The notes beneath the pieces are model-generated. The model did not search any database, was not told where the DNA came from, and saw only the letters and a program-made list of their open reading frames with translations. From Methylocystis sp. MJC1 (GTDB lineage Bacteria > Pseudomonadota > Alphaproteobacteria > Rhizobiales > Beijerinckiaceae): a stretch of 64,000 nt of DNA. The stretch covers positions 1,339,001 to 1,403,000 of the forward strand of contig NZ_CP107558.1 of the NCBI RefSeq assembly GCF_026427715.1. The letters run 5' to 3'. This document shows positions 36,056 to 43,912 of this stretch, one piece after another. Each line of letters opens with the position of its first letter. Position 1 is the first letter of the stretch. Made by a program: the position numbers and the translations under genes.

Positions 36056-37081
36056 TCAGGCGGCGGCCTCGCGCATGCGCGCCACCGCGCTTTTGACTTC
36101 CGCGACCGCGGCCTCCAGAACCTCGACGCCTGCTCCCGGCCCCACGGCTTCGAGCGCCAGACGCCGGCGAAAAGCGCGGGCGCCCGGAAGGCCGTTGAAG
36201 AGACCGAGCATGTGCCGGGTCATATTGGAAAGCTTTTCCCCTTTGCCAAGCTCGCGCTCGATGTAAGGCGCATAGGCGTCGACAGCCGCGAATATGTCCG
36301 GGTAGGGCGCTTCCTCGTGGAAGAATTCGGGATCGACCGACAGGAGGAGGCCGGGGTCGTGATAGGCGGCGCGGCCGATCATCACGCCGTCCATGGTCTC
36401 CAGCTGCTCGTGCATTTCGGGCAGGCGCGTCAATCCGCCATTGATCGAGATAAGCGTTTGAGGGAAAGCGCGCTTGAGCTTGTGCACAAGCGCATAGTCG
36501 AGCGGCGGCACATCGCGGTTCTCTTTGGGCGAAAGCCCCTTGAGCCAGGCTTTGCGCGCATGGACGACAAGCGCGTCGACGCCCGCGTCGACGCAGTGCT
36601 GCGCCATTGTGAAGAGCGCCGCCTCCGGTTCTTGATCATCGACCCCGATGCGGCATTTCACGGTCACGGGCAAAGCGACGGCGTCTTTCATCGCCTTCAC
36701 GCAATCGGCGACGAGGGCAGGGCGCAACATGAGGCAGGCGCCGAAGGCGCCGTTCTGCACGCGATCGGACGGGCAGCCGACGTTGAGATTGACTTCGCAA
36801 TAGCCGAAGTCTTCGACAATCTTGGCCGCGCGCGCCAGCTCCGCCGGGTCAGAGCCGCCGAGCTGAAAGGCGACTGGCTGTTCAAAGGGGTCGAAGCTCA
36901 TGAGACGGACCCGATCGCCGTGGATGACGGCGCCGGTCGTCAGCATCTCCGTGTAGAGGCGCGCGCGGCGCGTCAGTAGCCGATGGAAGGAACGGCAGTG
37001 CCGGTCCGTCCAATCCATCATAGGCGCGACAGAGAAGCGGACGTCGCTGTTTTTGATTGTTTGTTGTTTTGTTTCAGTCAT
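36056..37081 (-). CDS. dusA: tRNA-dihydrouridine synthase A
   Basis: A 341-residue FMN enzyme that reduces uridines in the tRNA D-loop. RFSVAPMMDWTDRHCR at the N-terminus is the DusA signature; ANVGCPSD-like NLNVGCPSDRVQNGAFGACLM holds the active-site cysteine, and VKCRIGVDD and ISINGGL follow. ATG 37081 (MTETKQQ) is given; an in-frame ATG at 37135 would add 18 residues. The gene's 5' end is a known target for a family of integrases, and an integrase remnant lies divergently just upstream. Confidence 0.95.
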   Translation of the reverse strand: MTETKQQTIKNSDVRFSVAPMMDWTDRHCRSFHRLLTRRARLYTEMLTTGAVIHGDRVRLMSFDPFEQPVAFQLGGSDPAELARAAKIVEDFGYCEVNLNVGCPSDRVQNGAFGACLMLRPALVADCVKAMKDAVALPVTVKCRIGVDDQEPEAALFTMAQHCVDAGVDALVVHARKAWLKGLSPKENRDVPPLDYALVHKLKRAFPQTLISINGGLTRLPEMHEQLETMDGVMIGRAAYHDPGLLLSVDPEFFHEEAPYPDIFAAVDAYAPYIERELGKGEKLSNMTRHMLGLFNGLPGARAFRRRLALEAVGPGAGVEVLEAAVAEVKSAVARMREAAA

Positions 37082-37176
37082 TTGGTTTCTCGGAAATCGC
37101 CCGATTTGTTCCGGCTTTATTCCGATTTTGCTCATTTTGGGTCCGGGGTTACAGCATGCTCTAACTTTGAGGGCTC

Positions 37177-37485
37177 GTGCTGTCGTTGGGAGCCGTCATC
37201 CCGCAGAAGCGCAAGGACGGCTCGATTGGCTTTATGGCGCAAACAGCGATCCGACGCGATGGTCATGTCCAACGTGAGACAAAGACTTTTGACCACAAGC
37301 AGGCCGCCTTCAGCGGGCTCGAAATACGCGAGCACGAGCTTGAGAAGCTAGGAGCCATAGAGCAAGCCAAGGGCGCGGACCCCATCTTGGCTGAGACGAA
37401 GGGCGTTCACATCGACGACTTGGCAAACTGGATCGACGAGCGGCGCGCGGCCGCCATGAAGGAGTTGAAGAAGATGACGGAGTAG
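37177..37485 (+). pseudogene. Truncated tyrosine-recombinase integrase (N-terminal part)
   Basis: About 102 codons resembling the N-terminal DNA-binding arm of phage-type integrases: GAVIPQKRKDGSIGFMAQTA, RRDGHVQRETKTFDHKQAA, and IREHELEKLG. The core-binding and catalytic domains (R..HxxR..Y) are missing. The former start is probably the TTG at 37189 (GAVIPQKRKDG); the open frame also begins at GTG 37177. The adjoining dusA 5' end makes a DusA-targeting integrase likely. It is now a relic. Confidence 0.6.
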
Positions 37486-37924
37486 GGCGGCTTCAAGAGC
37501 GTCGATGTCGGAGTTAGCAATGCGCCAGAAGCGGACGATCGGGCTCGGCTGATGTGCCAAAAACGGGCATTCCAAGAGGCGTGCTCCTGCGTGTCGCGGC
37601 GCCTACCGCAGCCGTGCCTCGCTTCAATTGCGCGGGCGCCAAGGACGCGGCCTGGGTCAAAGGCGAGCTCAATCGCAATCAGGCGCGCCATCCGCCGCCA
37701 GAAAGAGGAGAGGCGCTAGCGCGAGAATTCGCCCAAAGCGGCTAACTCCTTTGCGTTCGCCCGATTCTGGCGCGGCGCGCCACCGCCGCAAGCCTGCATG
37801 GCACGTTGTTTGAAGCCCTCCCGGTCGAGGCTCGCCGCAATTCCATTTTGGAACAGGGAGGGAAGCCCTACGTCAGCGCGGAAGCCATCGCTCAACTGAC
37901 GTTCTCGCAGAGGAGTAGCTCTCA
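37486..37924 (+). pseudogene. Decayed sequence between integrase relic and HO-fold gene
   Basis: No intact gene. Fragments look coding but lack starts or context. One frame (stop at 37926-37928, open from 37746) reads LFEALPVEARRNSILEQGGK, and another near 37610-37745 reads KDAAWVKGELNRNQ. They are probably eroded remains of the element that carried the integrase. Confidence 0.4.
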
Positions 37925-38602
37925 ATGAGCATCGGAGTGCAAGAAGCGGCTATCGAGCGCAACTATAAGGAATGCTCGGAGGAGTCCTACCAACAGACCA
38001 TCGATGAAATCTGCGATCTCAATTGGAGCGGCCTCTCGCGTGAGGACCTCATCAACACGGCCTGGACCTATTACTATTTCTCAGTTCAGTTCCGCGAGAA
38101 CGTCGGCATCGCGCGCCGCATGTTTCCCGACGACGCTCTCCTCGCGGAACTCGACGCCGGCGAGCGCAACACCGACAATCTCTCGCCTTGTCCCGGCGTT
38201 GTCGCCGTCGGCGAGCGCGTGGACCATGACGAATTTATGCGACGCACGCTGCAGCTTGAATCTATTGATCCCGTGCGCGAGCGTCGACTGAAGGCGATCG
38301 GCGAAGCCTATCTCGCACAGGCCCGCGCCGTAGACGACAAAACTCGCGTGCTGAGCCTCGCAAGCTACGAGGACGGCGGGTTGGAACGAACCTTCCGCGC
38401 GATATTGCAGGCCAAGCGCTGGGACGGCCCGTTGCTACACGCGTTCAAGCATTTCCTTGAGGGACATGTCACACTCGATAGCGATCCCGATCATGGGCAT
38501 GGCTCGCTGTGCCGACACTTCATACCAAGCAAGCACGTCTACGACCTCTGGGTCGCGTTCAAGGAGAGCCTCATCGCTGGCGCGCCGGGATTGGTGAAGT
38601 AG
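37925..38602 (+). CDS. Haem-oxygenase-fold (HDO-like) protein
   Basis: A 225-residue all-helical acidic protein. The C-terminal segment LLHAFKHFLEGHVTLDSDPDHGHGSL is the pattern (His, Glu-x-x-His, Asp, His) seen in haem-oxygenase-like iron proteins, including di-iron oxidases and DUF3050-type families. Earlier acidic helix residues (QFRENVGIARRMFPDD) could supply other ligands. The substrate is unknown. It stands alone between the integrase relic and small secreted proteins; ATG 37925 follows GAGGAG, and stays open to a clean stop. Confidence 0.7.
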   Translation: MSIGVQEAAIERNYKECSEESYQQTIDEICDLNWSGLSREDLINTAWTYYYFSVQFRENVGIARRMFPDDALLAELDAGERNTDNLSPCPGVVAVGERVDHDEFMRRTLQLESIDPVRERRLKAIGEAYLAQARAVDDKTRVLSLASYEDGGLERTFRAILQAKRWDGPLLHAFKHFLEGHVTLDSDPDHGHGSLCRHFIPSKHVYDLWVAFKESLIAGAPGLVK

Positions 38603-38844
38603 CTTTAGGGCGCAACGCCGCGCTTTGCCTTTGCGTCCCGCGGCGGCGCTTGCCTTAAGCTCTAAGTGCTTGGTTCCAAGTGCTGGCTCAACCAAGGCTA
38701 TGGGAAGGTCCGCATCGGTCTCAGGAGCGGCCTTTCGTGTAAGATTGCCAAGCCCACGGTGCTGAGGGTCCAGCCTCCTCGCCTATGCGCTCGTCAGCAA
38801 GTGTCGCGGCGAGTTGCCAGCATTCAGATGAATGCACGTTGAAT

Positions 38845-39090
38845 TCAGCGAGGGACCGGTCGTCGCCCGCTTTGAAATGGGCTGGTGGTCGGCGGCTCGT
38901 TTTTGCATGTGTTCACGATGCGCCAATTTCGGCCTGTCCAAACCCGCGTCATGCATTCGAAGCATCGCAGCGACTGGGACCTGTCGCCGCCCCATGGACA
39001 ATAGTCGTCACCCTGAGCCGCGGCCGAAAACGTAAGGCCAAGCGTCGATGTTGCGATCACGCACAGAATGATGATGCTTGTTCTTTTCAT
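38845..39090 (-). CDS. Small secreted cysteine-rich protein, paralogue 1
   Basis: An 81-residue protein with a signal peptide (MKRTSIIILCVIATSTLGLTFSAAA) and the pattern CPWGGDRSQSLRCFECMTRVW, then WRIVNTCK. The same pattern occurs in the neighbour at 39420, so the two are tandem duplicates. ATG 39090 puts the signal peptide at the start. No known family. The flanks 38603-38844 and 39091-39419 hold nothing else I can support. Confidence 0.6.
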   Translation of the reverse strand: MKRTSIIILCVIATSTLGLTFSAAAQGDDYCPWGGDRSQSLRCFECMTRVWTGRNWRIVNTCKNEPPTTSPFQSGRRPVPR

Positions 39091-39419
39091 AGATGCCGCC
39101 TGCGCTCCGCACTCATACATGAGACCCCGTATTCGGGGCTTATAACCTATGTAGGGCGGGCGGCGGATCCATTCGCATCTTCAGCGCGACCGAGAAAGGG
39201 GCGTTGCCGATGCTATGCGCACTCGAAGTCGCTCGCGTGCCCGCAGATCTCATGGCGCTTGGGCAAACCACGAGCACAGCGATCGTATTCACGCGCAGTC
39301 CGACAAGAGCCCCCCTCGGAAAGGGCTTGGGCTTATGGCTTTCCGCTCGCATGGTCTCATGCGAGCGACAGGACGCCGCGCATTCTTCCACTTATGAGGA
39401 ATGCGCTCTGACGCGCGCC

Positions 39420-39647
39420 TCAGTTCGGCTCGTAGCCGAAGTAAAACACTCGATGCGGCGCCTTGCAGGTGTTGACCCAACGCCACTCGCCGGCGACCTG
39501 CACGAGCCTCTGGCAGTCAAAGCATTTCATGGATTCGCCGTTGTCGCCGCCCCAACGGCAGACGTCATCCTCCGCCGCAGTGGATACGCCGAGGCCGAGG
39601 ACCGAAAAGGCGATCAAGCCGGCGAGGGTCAAGGCAAAATTCCTCAT
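39420..39647 (-). CDS. Small secreted cysteine-rich protein, paralogue 2
   Basis: A 75-residue protein with a signal peptide (MRNFALTLAGLIAFSVLGLGVSTAA) and CRWGGDNGESMKCFDCQRLV, then WRWVNTCK. AAGGAG is 8 bases before ATG 39647. Four cysteines (three in the C.WGGD..CF.C unit, one in NTCK) are shared with 38845-39090, which could form two disulfides in the periplasm. Function unknown. Confidence 0.7.
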   Translation of the reverse strand: MRNFALTLAGLIAFSVLGLGVSTAAEDDVCRWGGDNGESMKCFDCQRLVQVAGEWRWVNTCKAPHRVFYFGYEPN

Positions 39648-40150
39648 ATCCAGCACTCCTTGTGTGACAGTATTATGAAGATGTGACGATTTGTGGCGGC
39701 TTGCAAGCAAAAAAAGGTTTTCTTTAGGTCGTCGACCAGGAAGCTAAGCGCGGGCGCTAGGGCGGCGCCATGAGCGATAAGTGACGCTAACGCCTCAATT
39801 CTTGGGCCTCGCGTCTTCTCGGCAAAACGGCGCCTTGGCTGGGGCAATTGGGGTCTATGCGTAGGCCTGAAGCCAAACAGCGCGCTTGGGAGCTTTTCTG
39901 AGACGCATCCGGCCAAGCTTTGCTCCGATTCGCCGCCACCCCCGAGAAGGCATTCGCGGCTAAACGCCAAATATGACAGTGATCTGTTGGAACTCTGCAA
40001 CAGTTGTAGTGATAAATTTGCAACGCTTGGGCTTTTGTTAATTTCTCTTCTCCGATGGCTCCGCCAAAGCCGTCGTTTGACACGGAACTGTCATGAACGG
40101 CGCCGTAAAGCTCGCACATAGACTTGTGCCTAACCATTGGGGGAAAGAAG
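39648..40150. other. Long intergenic region upstream of the porin
   Basis: A 503-base region with no convincing gene. The last 200 bases are the most AT-rich and presumably hold the porin promoter and a long leader; I could not assign promoter boxes. Confidence 0.4.
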
Positions 40151-41845
40151 ATGCGACACAAGGTTGACTGGCGAGCGCTCAGTATCGCTGCTTTTGGAAT
40201 GATCGCGGCGTTGCCCGCGACCAGCGCCTCGGCTGAAAGCACCAGCGAAGAAATTCGCCTGCTGAAGGCTCGGCTGAAACAGCTCGAGGCCAAGGTCGGC
40301 CAGCAGGAGCGCGCGGCGAAGGTCGAAAAGGCGCGTCCTGGCCATGCGGCTCCGGGCGTTGTCGTCGCGGGCCTTCCTGGTCCCGACCACATTTACTTCA
40401 AGGGTCTCGAAGTCACGCCCGGCGGCTTCTTCGCGGCCGAGACGGTCTATCGCGACCATTGGATGGGCGCGGACATCAACACGCCGTACCAGAACATTCC
40501 GTACGGCTTCCTCTCCAGCGCGCATACGTCCGAATGGCGCGCCAGCGCCCGTCCGTCGCGTCCGGCCATCATGATCAAGGCCGATCTCGACAAGCAGACG
40601 CACGTGATGGCTTATGGCGAAGTCGACTTCCTCGGCGCCGCCCAGACCGCGAACTCGAACGGTTCGAACTCCTATAACCTCCGCCTGCGTCAGGCGTACG
40701 GCAACGTCGACTTCGACGAATGGGGTTTGCACGCCGCCGCCGGCCAGATGTGGTCGCTCGTGACGATGAACTCGGTCGGCATCCGCCCGGATACGTCCCT
40801 GCAGCCGCCGGTCATCGACCACCAATACCTGCCGGGCTACAACTGGGCCCGCCAGGCCGGCTTCCGCATCACCAAGGACATCAACAAGCAGTTCTGGGCT
40901 TCGTTTGCGGTCGAAAGCGGCGCGACGACGATCGCCGCTCCGGGCGGCGCGTTTGCTCCCACCCCTGGATTGGCCGTCACTAACGGCATCTTTGGCCCCG
41001 TGGCCGGCGTCTATCCGACCGTCCTGTCGGCTCCGGCTGGCGGCGGTCTGTTCTTCAACGGCAACAACTATTCCTACAACCGCCTCCCCGACTTTATCGG
41101 CAAGCTGGCGTGGGATGGTCAGTTGATCGACCGCAAGATCCATGTCGAAGGATTCGGCATTCTGCGTGACGCCACCAGCCGCGTCTACGGCGGCAATCAC
41201 AGCCAGTGGGGCGGCGGCGGCGGCGGCGGCGTCGTTGTCCAGCTGATGCCGAAGCTGCTCGACTTCCAGTTCTCTGGCATGATCGGCAATGGCATCGGCC
41301 GTTATGGCTCGGGCGGTCTGGCGGACGCCACCTGGACGCTCACGGGCGCACCTAAGTTCCTCTTCCAGCGCACTGTAATGGCGGGCCTGACCTTGCACGC
41401 CACGCCGCAGACGGACGTCTATGCCTTCGCGGGCGGCGAATTCTCCAGCGGCGCCTCGCAAGTGGCTCGGGTCGGCAATACGCTTTTCGCCTCCGGCTAC
41501 GGCAATCCGCTCTACAACAACCTGGGTTGCGGCGTGGAGCCCGGCACGGTTGCGGCGGCCAACGGCGTGGCGTCTGCTGGCGTCCTCGGCGCCTTCGGCG
41601 GCTTCAACTTCCAGTGCGTCGGCCAGACGAAGGCCCTGCGTCAGCTGACCGGCGGCGTGTGGCATACGTTCTACAACGGCCCCGCCGGCAAGATCAGAGG
41701 CGGCATCCAGTATTCTTATACTGTGAGAAACGGCTTCGACGGCTACGGCGGCGCGCCGCGCGGCGTCGAGAACATGGTCTTCACCAGCCTTCGCTACTAC
41801 CCCTTCGACGGCACGATGCCGACGCCGGTGCTCGCGAAATACTGA
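40151..41845 (+). CDS. Outer membrane porin with N-terminal coiled coil
   Basis: A 564-residue porin: a signal peptide ending SASA, a short coiled coil (EEIRLLKARLKQLEAKVGQQE), then a beta-barrel with alternating aromatic strands to the end (SLRYYPFDGTMPTPVLAKY). The coiled coil is of the type that binds peptidoglycan or trimerises porins. A run of seven GGC codons gives GGGGGGG near residue 356. GGGAAAGAAG precedes ATG 40151. Common in methylotrophic Rhizobiales and likely abundant, with a strong terminator. Confidence 0.88.
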   Translation: MRHKVDWRALSIAAFGMIAALPATSASAESTSEEIRLLKARLKQLEAKVGQQERAAKVEKARPGHAAPGVVVAGLPGPDHIYFKGLEVTPGGFFAAETVYRDHWMGADINTPYQNIPYGFLSSAHTSEWRASARPSRPAIMIKADLDKQTHVMAYGEVDFLGAAQTANSNGSNSYNLRLRQAYGNVDFDEWGLHAAAGQMWSLVTMNSVGIRPDTSLQPPVIDHQYLPGYNWARQAGFRITKDINKQFWASFAVESGATTIAAPGGAFAPTPGLAVTNGIFGPVAGVYPTVLSAPAGGGLFFNGNNYSYNRLPDFIGKLAWDGQLIDRKIHVEGFGILRDATSRVYGGNHSQWGGGGGGGVVVQLMPKLLDFQFSGMIGNGIGRYGSGGLADATWTLTGAPKFLFQRTVMAGLTLHATPQTDVYAFAGGEFSSGASQVARVGNTLFASGYGNPLYNNLGCGVEPGTVAAANGVASAGVLGAFGGFNFQCVGQTKALRQLTGGVWHTFYNGPAGKIRGGIQYSYTVRNGFDGYGGAPRGVENMVFTSLRYYPFDGTMPTPVLAKY

Positions 41846-41871
41846 GCTGGATAAAGCCAGACACAGGAAAG

Positions 41872-41906
41872 GAGCCTCGGCCGAATGGCCGGGGCTCAAT
41901 TTTTTT
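41872..41906 (+). terminator. Rho-independent terminator after the porin gene
   Basis: An 11-bp stem (one G-T pair), gagcctcggcc (41872-41882) with ggccggggctc (41887-41897), a gaat loop and aattttttt. The rest of 41907-42149 holds nothing I can support. Confidence 0.95.
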
Positions 41907-42149
41907 ATTCGGGCGTTCCGACTCGTTTTTTTAAGCGCTTGTGCTTTGAGGATTGATTAGGCGCGAGGGCAGAGCGCGGAAAAACGCACATTGCCGAGCG
42001 GGCGCCGGCAAAAGGCGATCGCCAAGGAGGACGCAGCCCCGCGCGTTTTTATGCCGATCCATGATGCTTGAAGATAGGCGCTAACGCGGCTTGTCGAACG
42101 CGGCCCAGCAATCGCTGGGCCGCCGCAGATCCATATTCACGGATGCGCG

Positions 42150-42398
42150 TCAGTACTCGTCAAACATGAAGCATTCGAAATCACGATCATCGCCATAACG
42201 TGGCGGCTCTCTGTGGGGGGCGCGTTCGTTGGAATCGCATTGGCCCGCATAGTGGCGGGCGCTTGTCGTTTCGTTGGTATGCCGCTCGAAGTTTCGGTTG
42301 GGCTGTGCGCTCAAAGCCCCTGTGACAGATATCAAAAGGGCTATAGCCGAAGGAACGACAGCCCTGAGCCTAAGACGTGAAAGAATTCGATAGCTCAT
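42150..42398 (-). CDS. Small secreted protein
   Basis: An 82-residue protein with an Arg-rich signal peptide (RLRLRAVVPSAIALLISVTGALSAQ) and a polar His/Arg/Asp-rich mature part ending RDFECFMFDEY with two cysteines. GGAAGGAAAG precedes ATG 42398. It shares no clear pattern with the pair at 38845-39647. Function unknown. Confidence 0.6.
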   Translation of the reverse strand: MSYRILSRLRLRAVVPSAIALLISVTGALSAQPNRNFERHTNETTSARHYAGQCDSNERAPHREPPRYGDDRDFECFMFDEY

Positions 42399-43005
42399 TG
42401 CGTCTTTCCTTCCTTAAAGGCAACGCAATTAGATTTATATGGAGCGCGTCTAACTCTGCGACTAAATTTTTTTTTATTTAAAACAGCAAAGAGTCTGATG
42501 CTTAGCTTCGGGAATGAGTTTCACTTCATCTGGATTGCTGAAGGTCAAGCGATAATTGCCGGGGGCAGGATCGGACCCGTTAGTCTTGTGACGCGACGCG
42601 GCGGGCGTGGCCACGATGACGCGCTCTGCGCAACTTACTTCGATGGTGGAGAGGTCGAGCGGCGGGCGTGAGGGGTTGCGCGAGCAGGGGGAGGTCCACG
42701 AGCTGCAGCCGGGATGGACTCTCCGTTGGCTCTCAAGCGCACGCTCGATGGTGGCGTTTTCGAAGCTCGAGTTCCGATTTTGGCGCGATCGAGTTGGCGC
42801 CCTTATCGTGCGTCGTCTGCCTGCGCTTTTTAATGCGCTCTGGCGCAGCCGCTCATGTGCCAGCTATCGGAACCCGGATGAGCGTCCGACCGACTCTTGG
42901 CATGGTATCGGGCGGCGCCGCACTCAAAGCATGCCGCGAGCGAAAAAGCGTTCGTCGTCGACACGGCGATCTAATAGCCAAGAGCCCAGGGCGCACCGAA
43001 GGGCT
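42399..43005. other. Gap with a possible decayed minus-strand frame
   Basis: A 607-base region. On the minus strand a frame ending at 42474 and open to about 42790 reads plausibly near its end (APGNYRLTFSNPDEVKLIPE) but has no good start. The plus-strand frames here are Arg/Ser-rich and look non-coding. Local base use is more AT-rich at 42420-42560. Confidence 0.35.
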
Positions 43006-43806
43006 TTATGTTTGTGACCTTTGTTGGAAGGCTCTCAGGAAGGTGGAAACGCCTGCCTCCATCACTCTTCGGGCTTCCTCCTCGTTGGGGAGGTCGAGGC
43101 CCAGGGCGACGCGCATCGGCAAATCGCATAATACCAGATTGAGAAACTGATTTGCGGCGACATGAGCGTCGTCGAAGGCCAGCGCGCCCGTCGCTTTGGC
43201 TTCCTCAAGAAAAGCGGCGACGAAATCCACGGCCCTCTCTCGCCCAGTGTTGAAAAAAAGTCGGCACAGTTCGGGGAAACGCGCGCGTTCGCTGGACACA
43301 GCCTGGAAAAAGGCCGTCTCATCCTTGACGAGAAAATGGGTCACGAATTTCATGCCCATGGTGCGTAGCGCCCCCTCGATGCCGTCATCTAGAGACGGCG
43401 CCGTGAAGAGGATGCGTTTCGCTTCGCATTCGTGCCCGATCAGATGGCTGAATAGGGCCTCTTTACTGGGGAAATAGGCATAGAGCGTCGCTTTCGACAC
43501 ATTTGCGGCGCGCGCGATCGCCTCCATGCTCGTCTCCGAGAAGCCTTGCTGGAGAAACGCAGTTCGAGCCGCATTCACGATCTGCGCCTCTTTGGGGCTC
43601 GAGCAGTTTTCGGGCGCATGCGTTGGATCTGGCGTCAATGCGTTCATTCCGAACGATCCGAGCCTAAATATCGCTTGTTCGCCATCGGCGACGTTCCTCT
43701 CCCTCTCGCGGCGACCGCCGCCGTTCCCCGGGCGCGCGCCGGCCTTTTCTTTATCCTGTTCAACAGGATGAGTGCGATCAAATTTCATTTTCTCACTCCC
43801 GCTCAC
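43006..43806 (-). CDS. TetR-family transcriptional repressor
   Basis: A 266-residue TetR family regulator. The helix-turn-helix is at about residues 75-120 (IVNAARTAFLQQGFSETSMEAIARAANVSKATLYAYFPSKEALF), followed by an AefR-like ligand-binding domain. GTG 43806 is supported by AGGAG 8 bases before it; ATG 43788 and ATG 43647 are alternatives, and the first 50 residues look unconserved. It is divergent from an RND efflux operon, with two operator-like palindromes between them, so it probably represses that operon and itself. Confidence 0.9.
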   Translation of the reverse strand: MSGSEKMKFDRTHPVEQDKEKAGARPGNGGGRRERERNVADGEQAIFRLGSFGMNALTPDPTHAPENCSSPKEAQIVNAARTAFLQQGFSETSMEAIARAANVSKATLYAYFPSKEALFSHLIGHECEAKRILFTAPSLDDGIEGALRTMGMKFVTHFLVKDETAFFQAVSSERARFPELCRLFFNTGRERAVDFVAAFLEEAKATGALAFDDAHVAANQFLNLVLCDLPMRVALGLDLPNEEEARRVMEAGVSTFLRAFQQRSQT

Positions 43807-43817
43807 GGGAATTTCTC

Positions 43818-43896
43818 CTAAACTGCACCGTTCAGTTTAGCATTGACTTGGCCGCCGCGCAGCAGCATATTCTGCCAAACTAAACGGTTCAGTTTA
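43818..43896. promoter_or_regulatory. Twin TetR operator-like palindromes
   Basis: Two related 21-bp sites: taaactgcaccgttcagttta (43819-43839, arms ctaaactg/cagtttag with a 7-base spacer) and caaactaaacggttcagttta (43876-43896). They lie in the 106-bp gap between the tetR gene and the RND operon. Confidence 0.8.
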
Positions 43897-43912
43897 ATCT
43901 TGAGCAGGATCA

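Noticed and set aside
39140..39391. An 83-codon minus-strand frame between the two secreted Cys proteins
   Set aside because: No signal peptide, ribosome binding site or shared pattern with its neighbours.
40130..41899. A 589-codon minus-strand frame opposite the porin
   Set aside because: Antisense shadow; the porin on the plus strand has a signal peptide, ribosome binding site and terminator.
42607..43150. Two overlapping plus-strand frames upstream of tetR
   Set aside because: Arg/Ser-rich with no motif or start signal; they look like noise in a high-GC gap.
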